Source of the DNA: Lewinella sp038528965
GTDB taxonomy: Bacteria; Bacteroidota; Bacteroidia; Chitinophagales; Saprospiraceae
DNA: 64,000 nucleotides
Assembly (NCBI GenBank): GCA_038528965.1
Contig: JBCBEC010000020.1
Location: forward strand, 1-64,000
Reading direction: 5' to 3'
Every line of letters begins with the position of its first letter. The first letter of the stretch is position 1. The notes under the pieces are model-generated. The model did no database searches. It was given only the letters and a program-made list of their open reading frames with translations, and was not told the DNA's origin. Below are positions 8,585-15,789 of the stretch, in pieces. A program made the position numbers and the translations under genes.

Positions 8585-8839
8585 ATGAATATTTCATTCA
8601 AAGAGCTAAGAAAGATCAAGCACGAAATGCCCAGTGGCAGCGTGAGTCGTATTGCAAAGGAGCTGGACATTAATGAGCAGACAGTGAGAAATTATTTTGG
8701 CGCTAACAAATTCGAAGAGGGATCTTTAACCGGGAAGCATCTTCAGCCTGGACCAAATGGAGGTGTAGTTAGTCTCCAAGACACCACTATTCTTAATCTA
8801 GCTAAGCAGATTATCAAAGAAGCCAAGTTGGGAATCTAA
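8585..8839 (+). CDS. small helix-turn-helix DNA-binding protein
   Basis: This protein of 84 residues starts MNISFKELRKI at the ATG at 8585; a TTG two codons earlier is an alternative. Residues 18-38 (GSVSRIAKELDINEQTVRNYFG) form a clear helix-turn-helix like those of LacI or resolvase-type regulators. The remainder is a glycine/proline linker (QPGPNGG) and a C-terminal helix (ILNLAKQIIKEAK) that could dimerise. No sensor domain is present. The gene is monocistronic: a 263-bp gap precedes it and a strong hairpin follows. Target unknown. Confidence 0.7.
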   Translation: MNISFKELRKIKHEMPSGSVSRIAKELDINEQTVRNYFGANKFEEGSLTGKHLQPGPNGGVVSLQDTTILNLAKQIIKEAKLGI

Positions 8840-8852
8840 CACTACGAGGAAT

Positions 8853-8900
8853 AAGTTGCTCTCCGCGCTTGTTCTGATGAAGCGCAGCGGAGAGCAACTT
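8853..8900. terminator. bidirectional hairpin between the HTH gene and nusB
   Basis: AAGTTGCTCTCCGC at 8853-8866 pairs perfectly (14 bp) with GCGGAGAGCAACTT at 8887-8900, and an inner GCTT/AAGC pair shortens the loop. It sits between convergent genes and can serve both. T-runs are weak on both strands. Confidence 0.65.
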
Positions 8901-8909
8901 AGACTATCC

Positions 8910-9851
8910 TTAATCTTGCAAGCCTCGCCCTTTCTTCTGGATCATTCCATCCTCATGCAACTTCTTAAGCAAGCGATCCAGAATACCATTCACAAAGTCT
9001 TTACTCTTATCGGTACTGTACAACTTTGAGATCTCTACAAACTCGTTGAGGGTAACTTTAGTGGGAATGGAAGAGAAATACAGAAATTCGGCGAGCGCCA
9101 TTTTCAGAATAATCATATCAAGCACAGCTACGCGCTCAGCATCCCAGTTTTTTAAATTGGGCTCAATGATACCGAGTAGTTCCTCATCGGCATCTTGCAC
9201 TTTATGCAGCAGGCTTTCGCCAAACTCCTTAACCGTTTCGTCTGGTGGCAAATAGGCATCGAGAAAGTCTCCAGCTACAGGAAGGGCCTTAATCGTCTTT
9301 TTCATAGCTCCCACCACCAAGCTTTTATCATCCATCCATAGCGGAAAATGGTCTTCGGCCATGGAGGCAAAAGTTTCGCTATTGATAAGAAAACGATAAA
9401 GCTCCAAATAGATGGCGATGTGCTCTTCAGCAGTATCACCTTGCTCGTAGATATATTTGTGGTAGGCGTCTTCTTTTGAAAAGTCAACGTAGAGTTTACG
9501 AATTAAGTCAGCATCTAAGGTTTGCCCTAGTTTAAACTTGCTGTGCGCATTCGTCAAATCGTAGTTCTTGAACAACGACTGTAGGAGTGGATTATCGGCA
9601 AACTTGGTGGAAAAAGCAAGATCCTGCTCAGAGGGCCGTAGCTTTCCATCCCGACGAATTTTATCTTGGCGGGCGTATTCGGCCACGCGAACAAACGCGA
9701 GTAAATTAAACAGGTATAACTTGAAAGAATCGTTTACCAGTTGCTGGTAATACTGGGTAGCTGCTCGCACCGTTGCATCCTCCGGAGCCTTGCGGCTTAG
9801 CGCGTACAACACCTGCATGACCTTAACTCGAATATTCCTACGACTCAGCAT
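8910..9851 (-). CDS. nusB: transcription antitermination protein NusB, long Bacteroidota form
   Basis: The start chosen is ATG 9849-9851 (MLSRRNIRVKVMQVLYAL), giving 313 residues; RxIRxKVMQxLYA is the NusB N-terminal signature. The C-terminal half holds the other conserved block (NWDAERVAVLDMIILKMALAEFL, then NEFVEISKLYSTDKSKDFVNGILD). NusB binds boxA RNA with NusE (S10) and acts in rRNA antitermination. At more than twice the length of E. coli NusB, it matches the extended form common in Bacteroidota, with an extra helical insert between the two blocks. It ends near a bidirectional hairpin and lies downstream of the BT_3928-type gene. Confidence 0.9.
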   Translation of the reverse strand: MLSRRNIRVKVMQVLYALSRKAPEDATVRAATQYYQQLVNDSFKLYLFNLLAFVRVAEYARQDKIRRDGKLRPSEQDLAFSTKFADNPLLQSLFKNYDLTNAHSKFKLGQTLDADLIRKLYVDFSKEDAYHKYIYEQGDTAEEHIAIYLELYRFLINSETFASMAEDHFPLWMDDKSLVVGAMKKTIKALPVAGDFLDAYLPPDETVKEFGESLLHKVQDADEELLGIIEPNLKNWDAERVAVLDMIILKMALAEFLYFSSIPTKVTLNEFVEISKLYSTDKSKDFVNGILDRLLKKLHEDGMIQKKGRGLQD

Positions 9852-9928
9852 ACCTTCAAATAACGTTTTGGATAATGCTCCAACTCTTGATGACTCTGCA
9901 AAGGAACACATTATCTCTCATATCCCCA

Positions 9929-11542
9929 CTATCTAGCTTCTGAAAGGTAAGATGTGGCAATGTCGGTAAATTCTGGAAGCTTCCGGTGGTGCCATTTGTT
10001 GAGAATCTTACCAGCCTGCATCAACACTGGCCCCGGATTTGAACGGACAATCGTCTTCAGCAGAATATCATCCGCCATATAGAAAGTAATGTCTGTACCC
10101 AATGCTTGCTGGAAGCTAGCAATACGCTCGGGGTCAGAATAAGCTGTGATAACGTAAGTACGCACCCCCGCGGCCACTGCCGCTTCTATCTTGGGCAGGA
10201 ACTCTTCTCTCCAGCGCGTCAGGTAATTCTCATCCCAGGTGTAAGTGGTCTTACGCACTTCCCGCTCTCCAATTTCCACTACCCTTGGCGCGTAGGTGGT
10301 ATCCGTTTCCGTTATCAAGGTATCAACCGCGAAAGTGGTATCTGGCAACATGCTGATCTCCACTTGTTCTGTACCGTAGAGTTTGTAAGCAACTACCATG
10401 AAACTGGAGCCGTTTTCTTGTAGGATATCTTCTGTTAAATCATTGCCCTGCAAATCACTCACTTCAAAGTCACTGATCTTGGTCCGGGGCACTTCAGGCT
10501 CTGATTTGACCTGCTCCAATTCCCATTCCTCAGCAGGATATTTGGCGTATTCTTGCAGATATACATCAAAAGGTAATTCTACTACTTCACCGGAGGCTTT
10601 GTTGGTCATACTGTATGCCAATACTTTCACATTGTTCTCCGCTTCTTCTTCAAGCGCCTTGCGTTCAGCAATATTGGCGTTGACTTTAAATGGGCGAAAA
10701 TCCACTTCTGGAATGTCTGTCACATAGTTGCTCATACTATATATGGTGAGTGCGGCAACTCCAGCCCAAACGACCCACTTTGTTGGAACATATTGGGTAG
10801 CAATCAGGGCTACGGTTATCAGGATGGTACGCAATCCGAGGCTGTAACCGTTGAGGTAAATCACCAAGAGTGAGACCACCATTGCCGAACCTACAGCGAT
10901 GGCTCGCATGCTTGCCTTTTCTAAAGTGTGGAAAGACTTGGTACTGAACAGAAATATGAAGGCGGGGATAAGCAAGAAGACATCCTTGAGAAAGGATACC
11001 CGCGGTTCAAGTTTCAAGAAATCACCAAAGCAACCACAATCTGTCACTTTCATGCTGGTGGCTTCGTAATCCCCCCATTGGCCAAACTGGAAGAAGTTTA
11101 CGCCCTCAGGTACAAAGCCTGTGAGGTAGGTGAAGCCGGTAAGGAATGTAAAGAAGAGTACCATCAAGAAGAAGGCCCAGGAAGCAAATTTCTTCATCGC
11201 GCCGTTCAATAGCGCAACACCTAATACGATCTCAAAGACAATCATGAAGACCGAAAAGGCAATGGCGTATTCCGCTAGCGCCGGGAAGGTAGGGGCTAGG
11301 AATGCGGCTTTAGTTCCAGCAAAAGTGGTCTCAAACTCCGCGAAATACTGCTCCATTTTATAGGCCGTACCCAGAGGGTCTACTGCCTTTACCAGACCTG
11401 AAAAAATGAACAAGCCGCCGGTAAAGTTTTGCAGAAAACTCAACAGGAAATTCTTGATCAGCTTGCGATCCATTGCTTTCTCCAGGCCAGTTAAGGCTAA
11501 GGCAAACAAACTGATACCGATCACGAGTGCAGATAAGGTCAT
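9929..11542 (-). CDS. DoxX/MauE-like membrane protein of the BT_3928 family
   Basis: This 537-residue protein is an integral membrane protein in its first 300 residues. Eight or more helices are visible, including FTGGLFIFSGLVKAVDP, the DoxX-type start, and a segment with DCGCFGDFLKLEP, whose cysteines face a helix end. The C-terminal half is soluble and thioredoxin-like in order (ISDFEVSDLQGNDLTEDIL, then SFMVVAYKLYG, later RTYVITAYSDPERI and ITFYMADDILLKTIVRSNPGP), but the CxxC active site is missing. BT_3928-family genes usually follow DUF1599, as here, with a 4-bp ATGA overlap. In Bacteroides the pair is followed by tpiA; here nusB follows and tpiA is 12 kb away. A redox-related membrane role is inferred only. 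Confidence 0.8.
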   Translation of the reverse strand: MTLSALVIGISLFALALTGLEKAMDRKLIKNFLLSFLQNFTGGLFIFSGLVKAVDPLGTAYKMEQYFAEFETTFAGTKAAFLAPTFPALAEYAIAFSVFMIVFEIVLGVALLNGAMKKFASWAFFLMVLFFTFLTGFTYLTGFVPEGVNFFQFGQWGDYEATSMKVTDCGCFGDFLKLEPRVSFLKDVFLLIPAFIFLFSTKSFHTLEKASMRAIAVGSAMVVSLLVIYLNGYSLGLRTILITVALIATQYVPTKWVVWAGVAALTIYSMSNYVTDIPEVDFRPFKVNANIAERKALEEEAENNVKVLAYSMTNKASGEVVELPFDVYLQEYAKYPAEEWELEQVKSEPEVPRTKISDFEVSDLQGNDLTEDILQENGSSFMVVAYKLYGTEQVEISMLPDTTFAVDTLITETDTTYAPRVVEIGEREVRKTTYTWDENYLTRWREEFLPKIEAAVAAGVRTYVITAYSDPERIASFQQALGTDITFYMADDILLKTIVRSNPGPVLMQAGKILNKWHHRKLPEFTDIATSYLSEAR

Positions 11543-12108
11543 TTTCTTTCTTCTTGTTGGGGGCTTACCCCTTGTTCTTCCATTAGTATTAAAGCGAAAA
11601 CCGCGTAGTTGATAATGTCCCGGTAGTTACCCTCTTGCCCTTCTGAGGCAACAGTCTGCCCATTATTTTCCTCGATCTGACGAATGCGGAGCAACTTGGC
11701 CAATATGAGATCGGTAATGGAACTCAGACGTAACTCCCGCCAGACTTCGCCGTAATCGTGATTTTTCTTCTGGAGTAAGTCACGAGTAGCAGCAATCTCC
11801 GTTTCGTACAATTTGGTAACGGTGGCCTCAGAAAGATCCAGGCTCATGGATTCGGGAAGTGCGGACTGAATGATCGCCAGGAGACTGTAGTTGATCAGCC
11901 CCATGTACTCTCCAGCCAAGGGATCGTCAACCAGTTGTTGTCCCTTTTCTTCAATACTGCGCAGGCGCTTGGCCTTAATGAATAGTTGATCAGTGAGGGA
12001 GCTGGGGCGAAAGATTCTCCAAGAGGAGCCATAATCCCGATGTTTCTTCAGGAAAACCTCCCGACAGCTGGCCATTATTTGATCATATTGCTGAAGTGTA
12101 CGTTCCAC
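11539..12108 (-). CDS. DUF1599 domain protein, two internal repeats
   Basis: This is a 189-residue soluble protein. It contains the same unit twice: KKHRDYGSSWRIFRPSSLTDQ near residues 21-41 and KKNHDYGEVWRELRLSSITD near residues 114-133. Each is followed by a KxxRLRSIEE or LRIRQIEE stretch and a Tyr-rich helix (EYMGLINYSLLAI, NYRDIINYAVFAL). DUF1599 is a conserved Bacteroidota family; the HDYG and D-x3-K/R arrangement is reminiscent of nucleotide-binding all-alpha proteins, but no activity is established that I can name. It is the first gene of a two-gene unit with the BT_3928-type membrane protein. Confidence 0.8.
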   Translation of the reverse strand: MERTLQQYDQIMASCREVFLKKHRDYGSSWRIFRPSSLTDQLFIKAKRLRSIEEKGQQLVDDPLAGEYMGLINYSLLAIIQSALPESMSLDLSEATVTKLYETEIAATRDLLQKKNHDYGEVWRELRLSSITDLILAKLLRIRQIEENNGQTVASEGQEGNYRDIINYAVFALILMEEQGVSPQQEERK

Positions 12109-12135
12109 TTAGCGGCTTAGTTATTTGTGCTTCTG

Positions 12136-12143
12136 CAAATGTA
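12136..12143 (-). promoter_or_regulatory. -7 element (TACATTTG) upstream of the DUF1599 gene
   Basis: On the minus strand TACATTTG matches TAnnTTTG, 28 bases upstream of the DUF1599 start. No convincing -33 TTTG at the usual spacing. Confidence 0.35.
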
Positions 12144-12219
12144 ACAACTCCCCGTTGATTGCTAGTAAATGATTTGTAAATATTGGTTACGTCATCGTTA
12201 ATAGGGTGAACCTACGCTT

Positions 12220-12530
12220 ATAGCTTCGGTTAGTTTGGTTGAATTAGTAAATTTAGTTAGTCCTCCTGCGTCAGCCTTAGTTAGTTGAATTAGTTGTGTT
12301 GGTGAATTTAGTGATGTTGATAGAGCCTCGGGCACGAGTTCGTAGATATAGTTGATTTAGTCAGTACTCCTTACGCTTGCGCTCGAAGCTTTCGCCGGCG
12401 GCCGTAGCTTTGGCGAAGAGACGCAGCGTAGGCGCACGTCGGCCTTGGTCAGCTGAGTTAGTTGATCTAGTCAATTACCAATTCATTCCAATTCTAACGC
12501 TCATTCTAATTCTAATTTAGCAGTACAAGC
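12220..12530. repeat. composite intergenic repeat region with 6-bp periodicity and an internal GC-rich hairpin
   Basis: The 458-bp gap 12109-12566 contains no gene. Its left part is TTAGTT/AATTAGTT-rich with a loose 6-bp phase (12240-12340). Its right part has phased TTCTAA units at about 12480-12525, the reverse complement of TTAGAA and so able to pair with the left arm. A 39-bp stretch at 12257-12295 is nearly identical (34 of 39) to 58322-58360, and a partial third copy (GTCGGCCTTGGT) lies near 12438. Between the arms, 12372-12430 is GC-rich and folds: TACGCT with AGCGTA and TTCGCC with GGCGAA. It looks like a small non-coding element. Confidence 0.6.
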
Positions 12531-12566
12531 TAAAGCCTATTCGAAAAAAATAAAGACCTTCACAGC

Positions 12567-13226
12567 GTGGAAATACGAGATACTTATCAAACGCTTGCGG
12601 GGCCGAGTGAGGGAGAATTTAAAGACCGCGGGAGTAAATTCCTGGCTTACGCCTACCCGGTAGAAAGCAAAGCGGATATTGAAGCGGCCCAAACTACCGT
12701 AAGGAAGCTACACCCTAAAGCCAGGCACCACTGCTATGCTTATCGCTTAGGACTAGATAAGAATAACTTCCGGACAAATGACGATGGAGAACCAAGTGGC
12801 ACTGCCGGCAGGCCCATTCTGGGACAGCTCGATAGCGCAGGAGTAACCAATGTCATTGTAATTGTAGTGCGCTACTTTGGTGGCACCTTACTAGGAGCAT
12901 CCGGCCTGATCAATGCCTACCGGAAAAGTGCAGCTGAGGCACTAGCTGCGGGCTCAATTGTGGAGAAAATTGTGGAAGAAAAATATACCCTTTACTTCGA
13001 CTACAGCCACATGAGCAAGATAATGAACGTCATTTCCAAACCTCCCTTTAGAATGCTGGAACGGCGCTTTGCTGAAACAGCGGAATTAGATGTGGCCATT
13101 CGCCGTACTTTGACAGACGATGCTCTGCTACAACTCAAAGCACAAGTGGCGGAAGTTTACTTGGAGGAAGTGCCGGAACTAGAAACAATTGAGGGGTTCG
13201 AAATCAAGCATAGTGGTACGCTTTAA
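12567..13226 (+). CDS. YigZ/IMPACT family protein
   Basis: This encodes 219 residues from a GTG start; no in-frame ATG lies nearer the conserved N-terminus. The UPF0029/IMPACT domain fills residues 1-125: FKDRGSKFLAYAYPV, KARHHCYAYRL, the signature NDDGEPSGTAGRPIL, then VIVVRYFGGTLLGASGLINAYRKSA. A ferredoxin-like C-terminal domain (about 135-215) follows, as in E. coli YigZ. The family is widespread and has been linked to translation or stress responses; the biochemical role is unsettled. It is convergent with the lipoprotein gene, with a 16-bp gap. Confidence 0.9.
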   Translation: MEIRDTYQTLAGPSEGEFKDRGSKFLAYAYPVESKADIEAAQTTVRKLHPKARHHCYAYRLGLDKNNFRTNDDGEPSGTAGRPILGQLDSAGVTNVIVIVVRYFGGTLLGASGLINAYRKSAAEALAAGSIVEKIVEEKYTLYFDYSHMSKIMNVISKPPFRMLERRFAETAELDVAIRRTLTDDALLQLKAQVAEVYLEEVPELETIEGFEIKHSGTL

Positions 13227-13242
13227 CCACTGGCATTTATAA

Positions 13243-13929
13243 CTACTCCTGCTCAGTGTACTTGTATTCGCGCAGTTCTACCGTCCTAAGCGTATCATTC
13301 ACGTACTTATAGCACTCTAGCCACTGCCCCCGTTCATCCGTTTTCTTATAGTCGGATGTAACAATGGCGATGAGTTGGTTTTCTCCGTTGTATTCATCCA
13401 AACGGACCTCTCTATCTTGCTCATCATAGTAGTAAGTAGCGTAGCGCCACTCTACCCCTGTTGAATCCAGAGCAATCGCATCTTTTTCGCGCCCGCCAGA
13501 TCGATAACGACGACGTTGTTCACCGGTTTGTTCCTCTTTAGAATTAAAAGTTTTACTAGCAATTTCCCTTCCTTCCGTATCATAGAAAAACTGGTTCTTG
13601 CTATACACTGTCCCATCTCCGCCCATGAAGGTATTTGCGGTTTTCAACCCATTTTGGTACACATTCTCAAAGATAGCCTGAGCCACTCCCGACGCTGTGT
13701 AGTAGGTCACTTTTATAATTTGCCCCAAGGAGTCATAATCTTCGATGAAATACTGCTGTAAACTATCCATTGGCGGCACAGCAATCAAAGTAGGATCAGC
13801 AGTCAACCGCAATGTCTTGACTGACAACAGTTTTGGGGCAGCACTACTTGGATCATCGGTACTACACTGTAGTAGAGTGAGCACCAGAGAAAACAGTATG
13901 AGATAAAGAGGACCAAATCGCATTGGCAT
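13243..13929 (-). CDS. lipoprotein with YD-repeat-like strands
   Basis: This protein of 228 residues begins with a lipoprotein signal (SLVLTLLQCSTDD, lipobox cysteine near residue 22), so it should be anchored to a membrane facing the periplasm or surface. The mature part is a series of beta strands with motifs such as DYDSLGQIIKVTYY, FFYDTEGREIAS, YYYDEQDREVRL and REYKYTEQE. These resemble the YD repeats of RHS/teneurin proteins but in a short open array without the large toxin-cage or core domain. No enzymatic motif. Probably a surface lipoprotein of unknown function. Confidence 0.7.
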   Translation of the reverse strand: MPMRFGPLYLILFSLVLTLLQCSTDDPSSAAPKLLSVKTLRLTADPTLIAVPPMDSLQQYFIEDYDSLGQIIKVTYYTASGVAQAIFENVYQNGLKTANTFMGGDGTVYSKNQFFYDTEGREIASKTFNSKEEQTGEQRRRYRSGGREKDAIALDSTGVEWRYATYYYDEQDREVRLDEYNGENQLIAIVTSDYKKTDERGQWLECYKYVNDTLRTVELREYKYTEQE

Positions 13930-14047
13930 TGCACTTCATGAGCGAAAGGTTTAAAACTAAGTCAAATTACTGAGGAAAATCGTATCGAGAAGTAGGTTGT
14001 TTGTCCAAGAACTGGCCGCACAAAAAACCACAGCTCAGCAGCCAAGA

Positions 14048-15079
14048 CTATGGCAAGTAAGACCTTAATTCCTTGGCTAGTTCGGAACCCATAATTTTAT
14101 GCCCAAGCGCATTCCAGTGATAACCATCGTGGGTAAATACCTCTTCCTGCTTCCGGGCCCTACCAAGCACCCCATTAGGAAATGGCAGGTGCGGAATATC
14201 TACTGCGTGGCAAATATTGTTGAAATCAGTGTACTGGGGTTGAAAAACATCAGAACTGAAAGCTACAAGGAGCGCTTCTTTTCCAATGATTTCTTTCATT
14301 TTTTCTAGTAGTTCCTGAGTCGTCTGAATTGACCGGGCGTAGTCTTCGTCTGCTTCTTTGCCTTTAGCAATTTTTTCTTCACTGGCCTCCCCTGCTCCAC
14401 CCGTACTTTTGGCTCGGCGGATTTTCCCAACGGTTTTCCAGCAGAAATGGAGGAAGTTGGTGTGCTGAAGCCATCCCGCCAACTTACCCTGCGGATGCCG
14501 ATATTCTGGCGCGTCGGCACCCGTCAAATACGGTCGGCGAAGACCGACTTGGTAATTTGCTTTTTGTTCTAGCAGCAAATCATTATCAATAAAGTCATTC
14601 GAGCAGAACTGTAGCACCACCAAGTCTGGCTTAATCTCCTCCATATACTGCTCCAAAATCATCAGTTCCTGCAGCGTACCGTAGCCCGCCATACCATAGG
14701 CGTACACCTGTGCATTTAAGCTATCTTCAAAGTACCGGTAGTAGGCTTCGTTATCTGATACTTCCACCGCCTGGGTGAAAGAATCACCAACAACCAGCAC
14801 TTGTGGCTTATTCCTATCAACAGCACTCGGAAAACGGCGAAAACCATCTTCGTTAGTACTAAATATTACGGCATAATCAAGACCATTCAAATCTTGCATG
14901 GTACCGTCATAAACGTAGTCTGCTTTGGGTTTCCAACCTAATGTTCGATCAATCTCGGCAGTATCGTATGGTGGGCGTTTTCGGTCTAGAGGCAACAGCC
15001 AAAAAGCGAGTTCACCGAGCAAAACAACCATAAATAGTAGATAGAGAAGATAGCCTAACCAACGCATCTGAGTCGGCAT
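14048..15079 (-). CDS. SGNH/GDSL-family hydrolase, membrane anchored
   Basis: The chosen ATG (15077-15079) gives 343 residues starting MPTQMRWLGYLLYLLFMVV, with one N-terminal transmembrane helix and the catalytic part outside the cytoplasm. SGNH blocks are seen: block I VLVVGDSFTQA with the nucleophile serine, block III FCSNDFIDND, and block V DGYHWNALGH with the Asp-x-x-His pair. A Lys/Glu-rich insert (about 220-245) precedes the last block. An upstream ATG at 15190 overlaps the stop of the preceding gene (TAATG), so a 37-residue longer form by translational coupling is possible. The substrate is unknown; family members act on carbohydrate O-acyl groups, lipids and esters. Confidence 0.75.
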   Translation of the reverse strand: MPTQMRWLGYLLYLLFMVVLLGELAFWLLPLDRKRPPYDTAEIDRTLGWKPKADYVYDGTMQDLNGLDYAVIFSTNEDGFRRFPSAVDRNKPQVLVVGDSFTQAVEVSDNEAYYRYFEDSLNAQVYAYGMAGYGTLQELMILEQYMEEIKPDLVVLQFCSNDFIDNDLLLEQKANYQVGLRRPYLTGADAPEYRHPQGKLAGWLQHTNFLHFCWKTVGKIRRAKSTGGAGEASEEKIAKGKEADEDYARSIQTTQELLEKMKEIIGKEALLVAFSSDVFQPQYTDFNNICHAVDIPHLPFPNGVLGRARKQEEVFTHDGYHWNALGHKIMGSELAKELRSYLP

Positions 15080-15189
15080 TTTGGATGTAAAAAGGGAGAC
15101 AAGGTGCCGCTCGAAGATACAATTATGTTTCAGGAGAAAACAGTGCACGAAGCTCGTAAGCGTACGGATAAGCCACAACAAAAAATGCA

Positions 15190-15702
15190 TTAGCTTGGCA
15201 AGATGTCCTTCATACTGCGCTTAATGAGCTTGAATGCCCAATCGTAATGGCTGCTTGTAGCAGAAATCAGGTAAGCTCCCAAAGAAGTAGAACCGGTCCA
15301 TTTATAGTAGCGCTTAGTAAAGAGTTCTTCCTCTGTGTGATCTATGATAATTTGCCGTACCCGCTGGTAGGAATCCGCTAGCATCTGCCGCACATCCGTG
15401 AGAGGTGTAGTGGCATAGTACTCATTGATCTCACGGTTAAGTGCCGGTGTACTCTTCCAGGTATGGCCCGGTGCTGGTAGTTTCGGCTGGTCGCCAGCGG
15501 CGGCGGCCTCATTCCATCCTAAAAGTAAAAGATGCCAGTGGTGCAGATGCCCAAGAACGTCCCTGATGTTGCGGTTAAGCGTACCCGGGGGAAAGGCCAG
15601 TGCTTGCTGATCTGGAGAAAGTGCATCAACATAAGCTAACAGCTTGTGGTAGTTGCCTTCGCTTAAGTTTAGCAATTCTTGCTTATTCTTCGGGCGTGCC
15701 AT
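15190..15702 (-). CDS. ClbS/DfsB family four-helix bundle protein
   Basis: The start chosen is MARPKNKQELL (15700-15702), giving 170 residues. The MxRPxxKxELL start, FPPGTLNRNIRDVLGHLHHWHLLLLGW near residues 38-64, and W(T)GSTSLGAYLISATSSHYDWA near the end are the hallmarks of the ClbS/DfsB (DUF1706) family. These are DinB-like four-helix bundles; ClbS is a cyclopropane hydrolase giving colibactin resistance, but most members are uncharacterised. No toxin biosynthesis genes are nearby, so a general role is more likely. A longer start at 15774 is possible but adds a non-conserved tail. Confidence 0.85.
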   Translation of the reverse strand: MARPKNKQELLNLSEGNYHKLLAYVDALSPDQQALAFPPGTLNRNIRDVLGHLHHWHLLLLGWNEAAAAGDQPKLPAPGHTWKSTPALNREINEYYATTPLTDVRQMLADSYQRVRQIIIDHTEEELFTKRYYKWTGSTSLGAYLISATSSHYDWAFKLIKRSMKDILPS

Positions 15703-15789
15703 AGCCAATGTTTTGGTCCGCTCCAAAGAAACTGATTTTTCCGGTATTGTACTCTGACTATCGTCAGGCTCCAAGCGTGATTTTGCCCT

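Noticed and set aside
15190..15774. Colibactin self-resistance for the ClbS/DfsB-like protein
   Set aside because: No polyketide or peptide synthase genes are near, and the family is mostly of unknown function.
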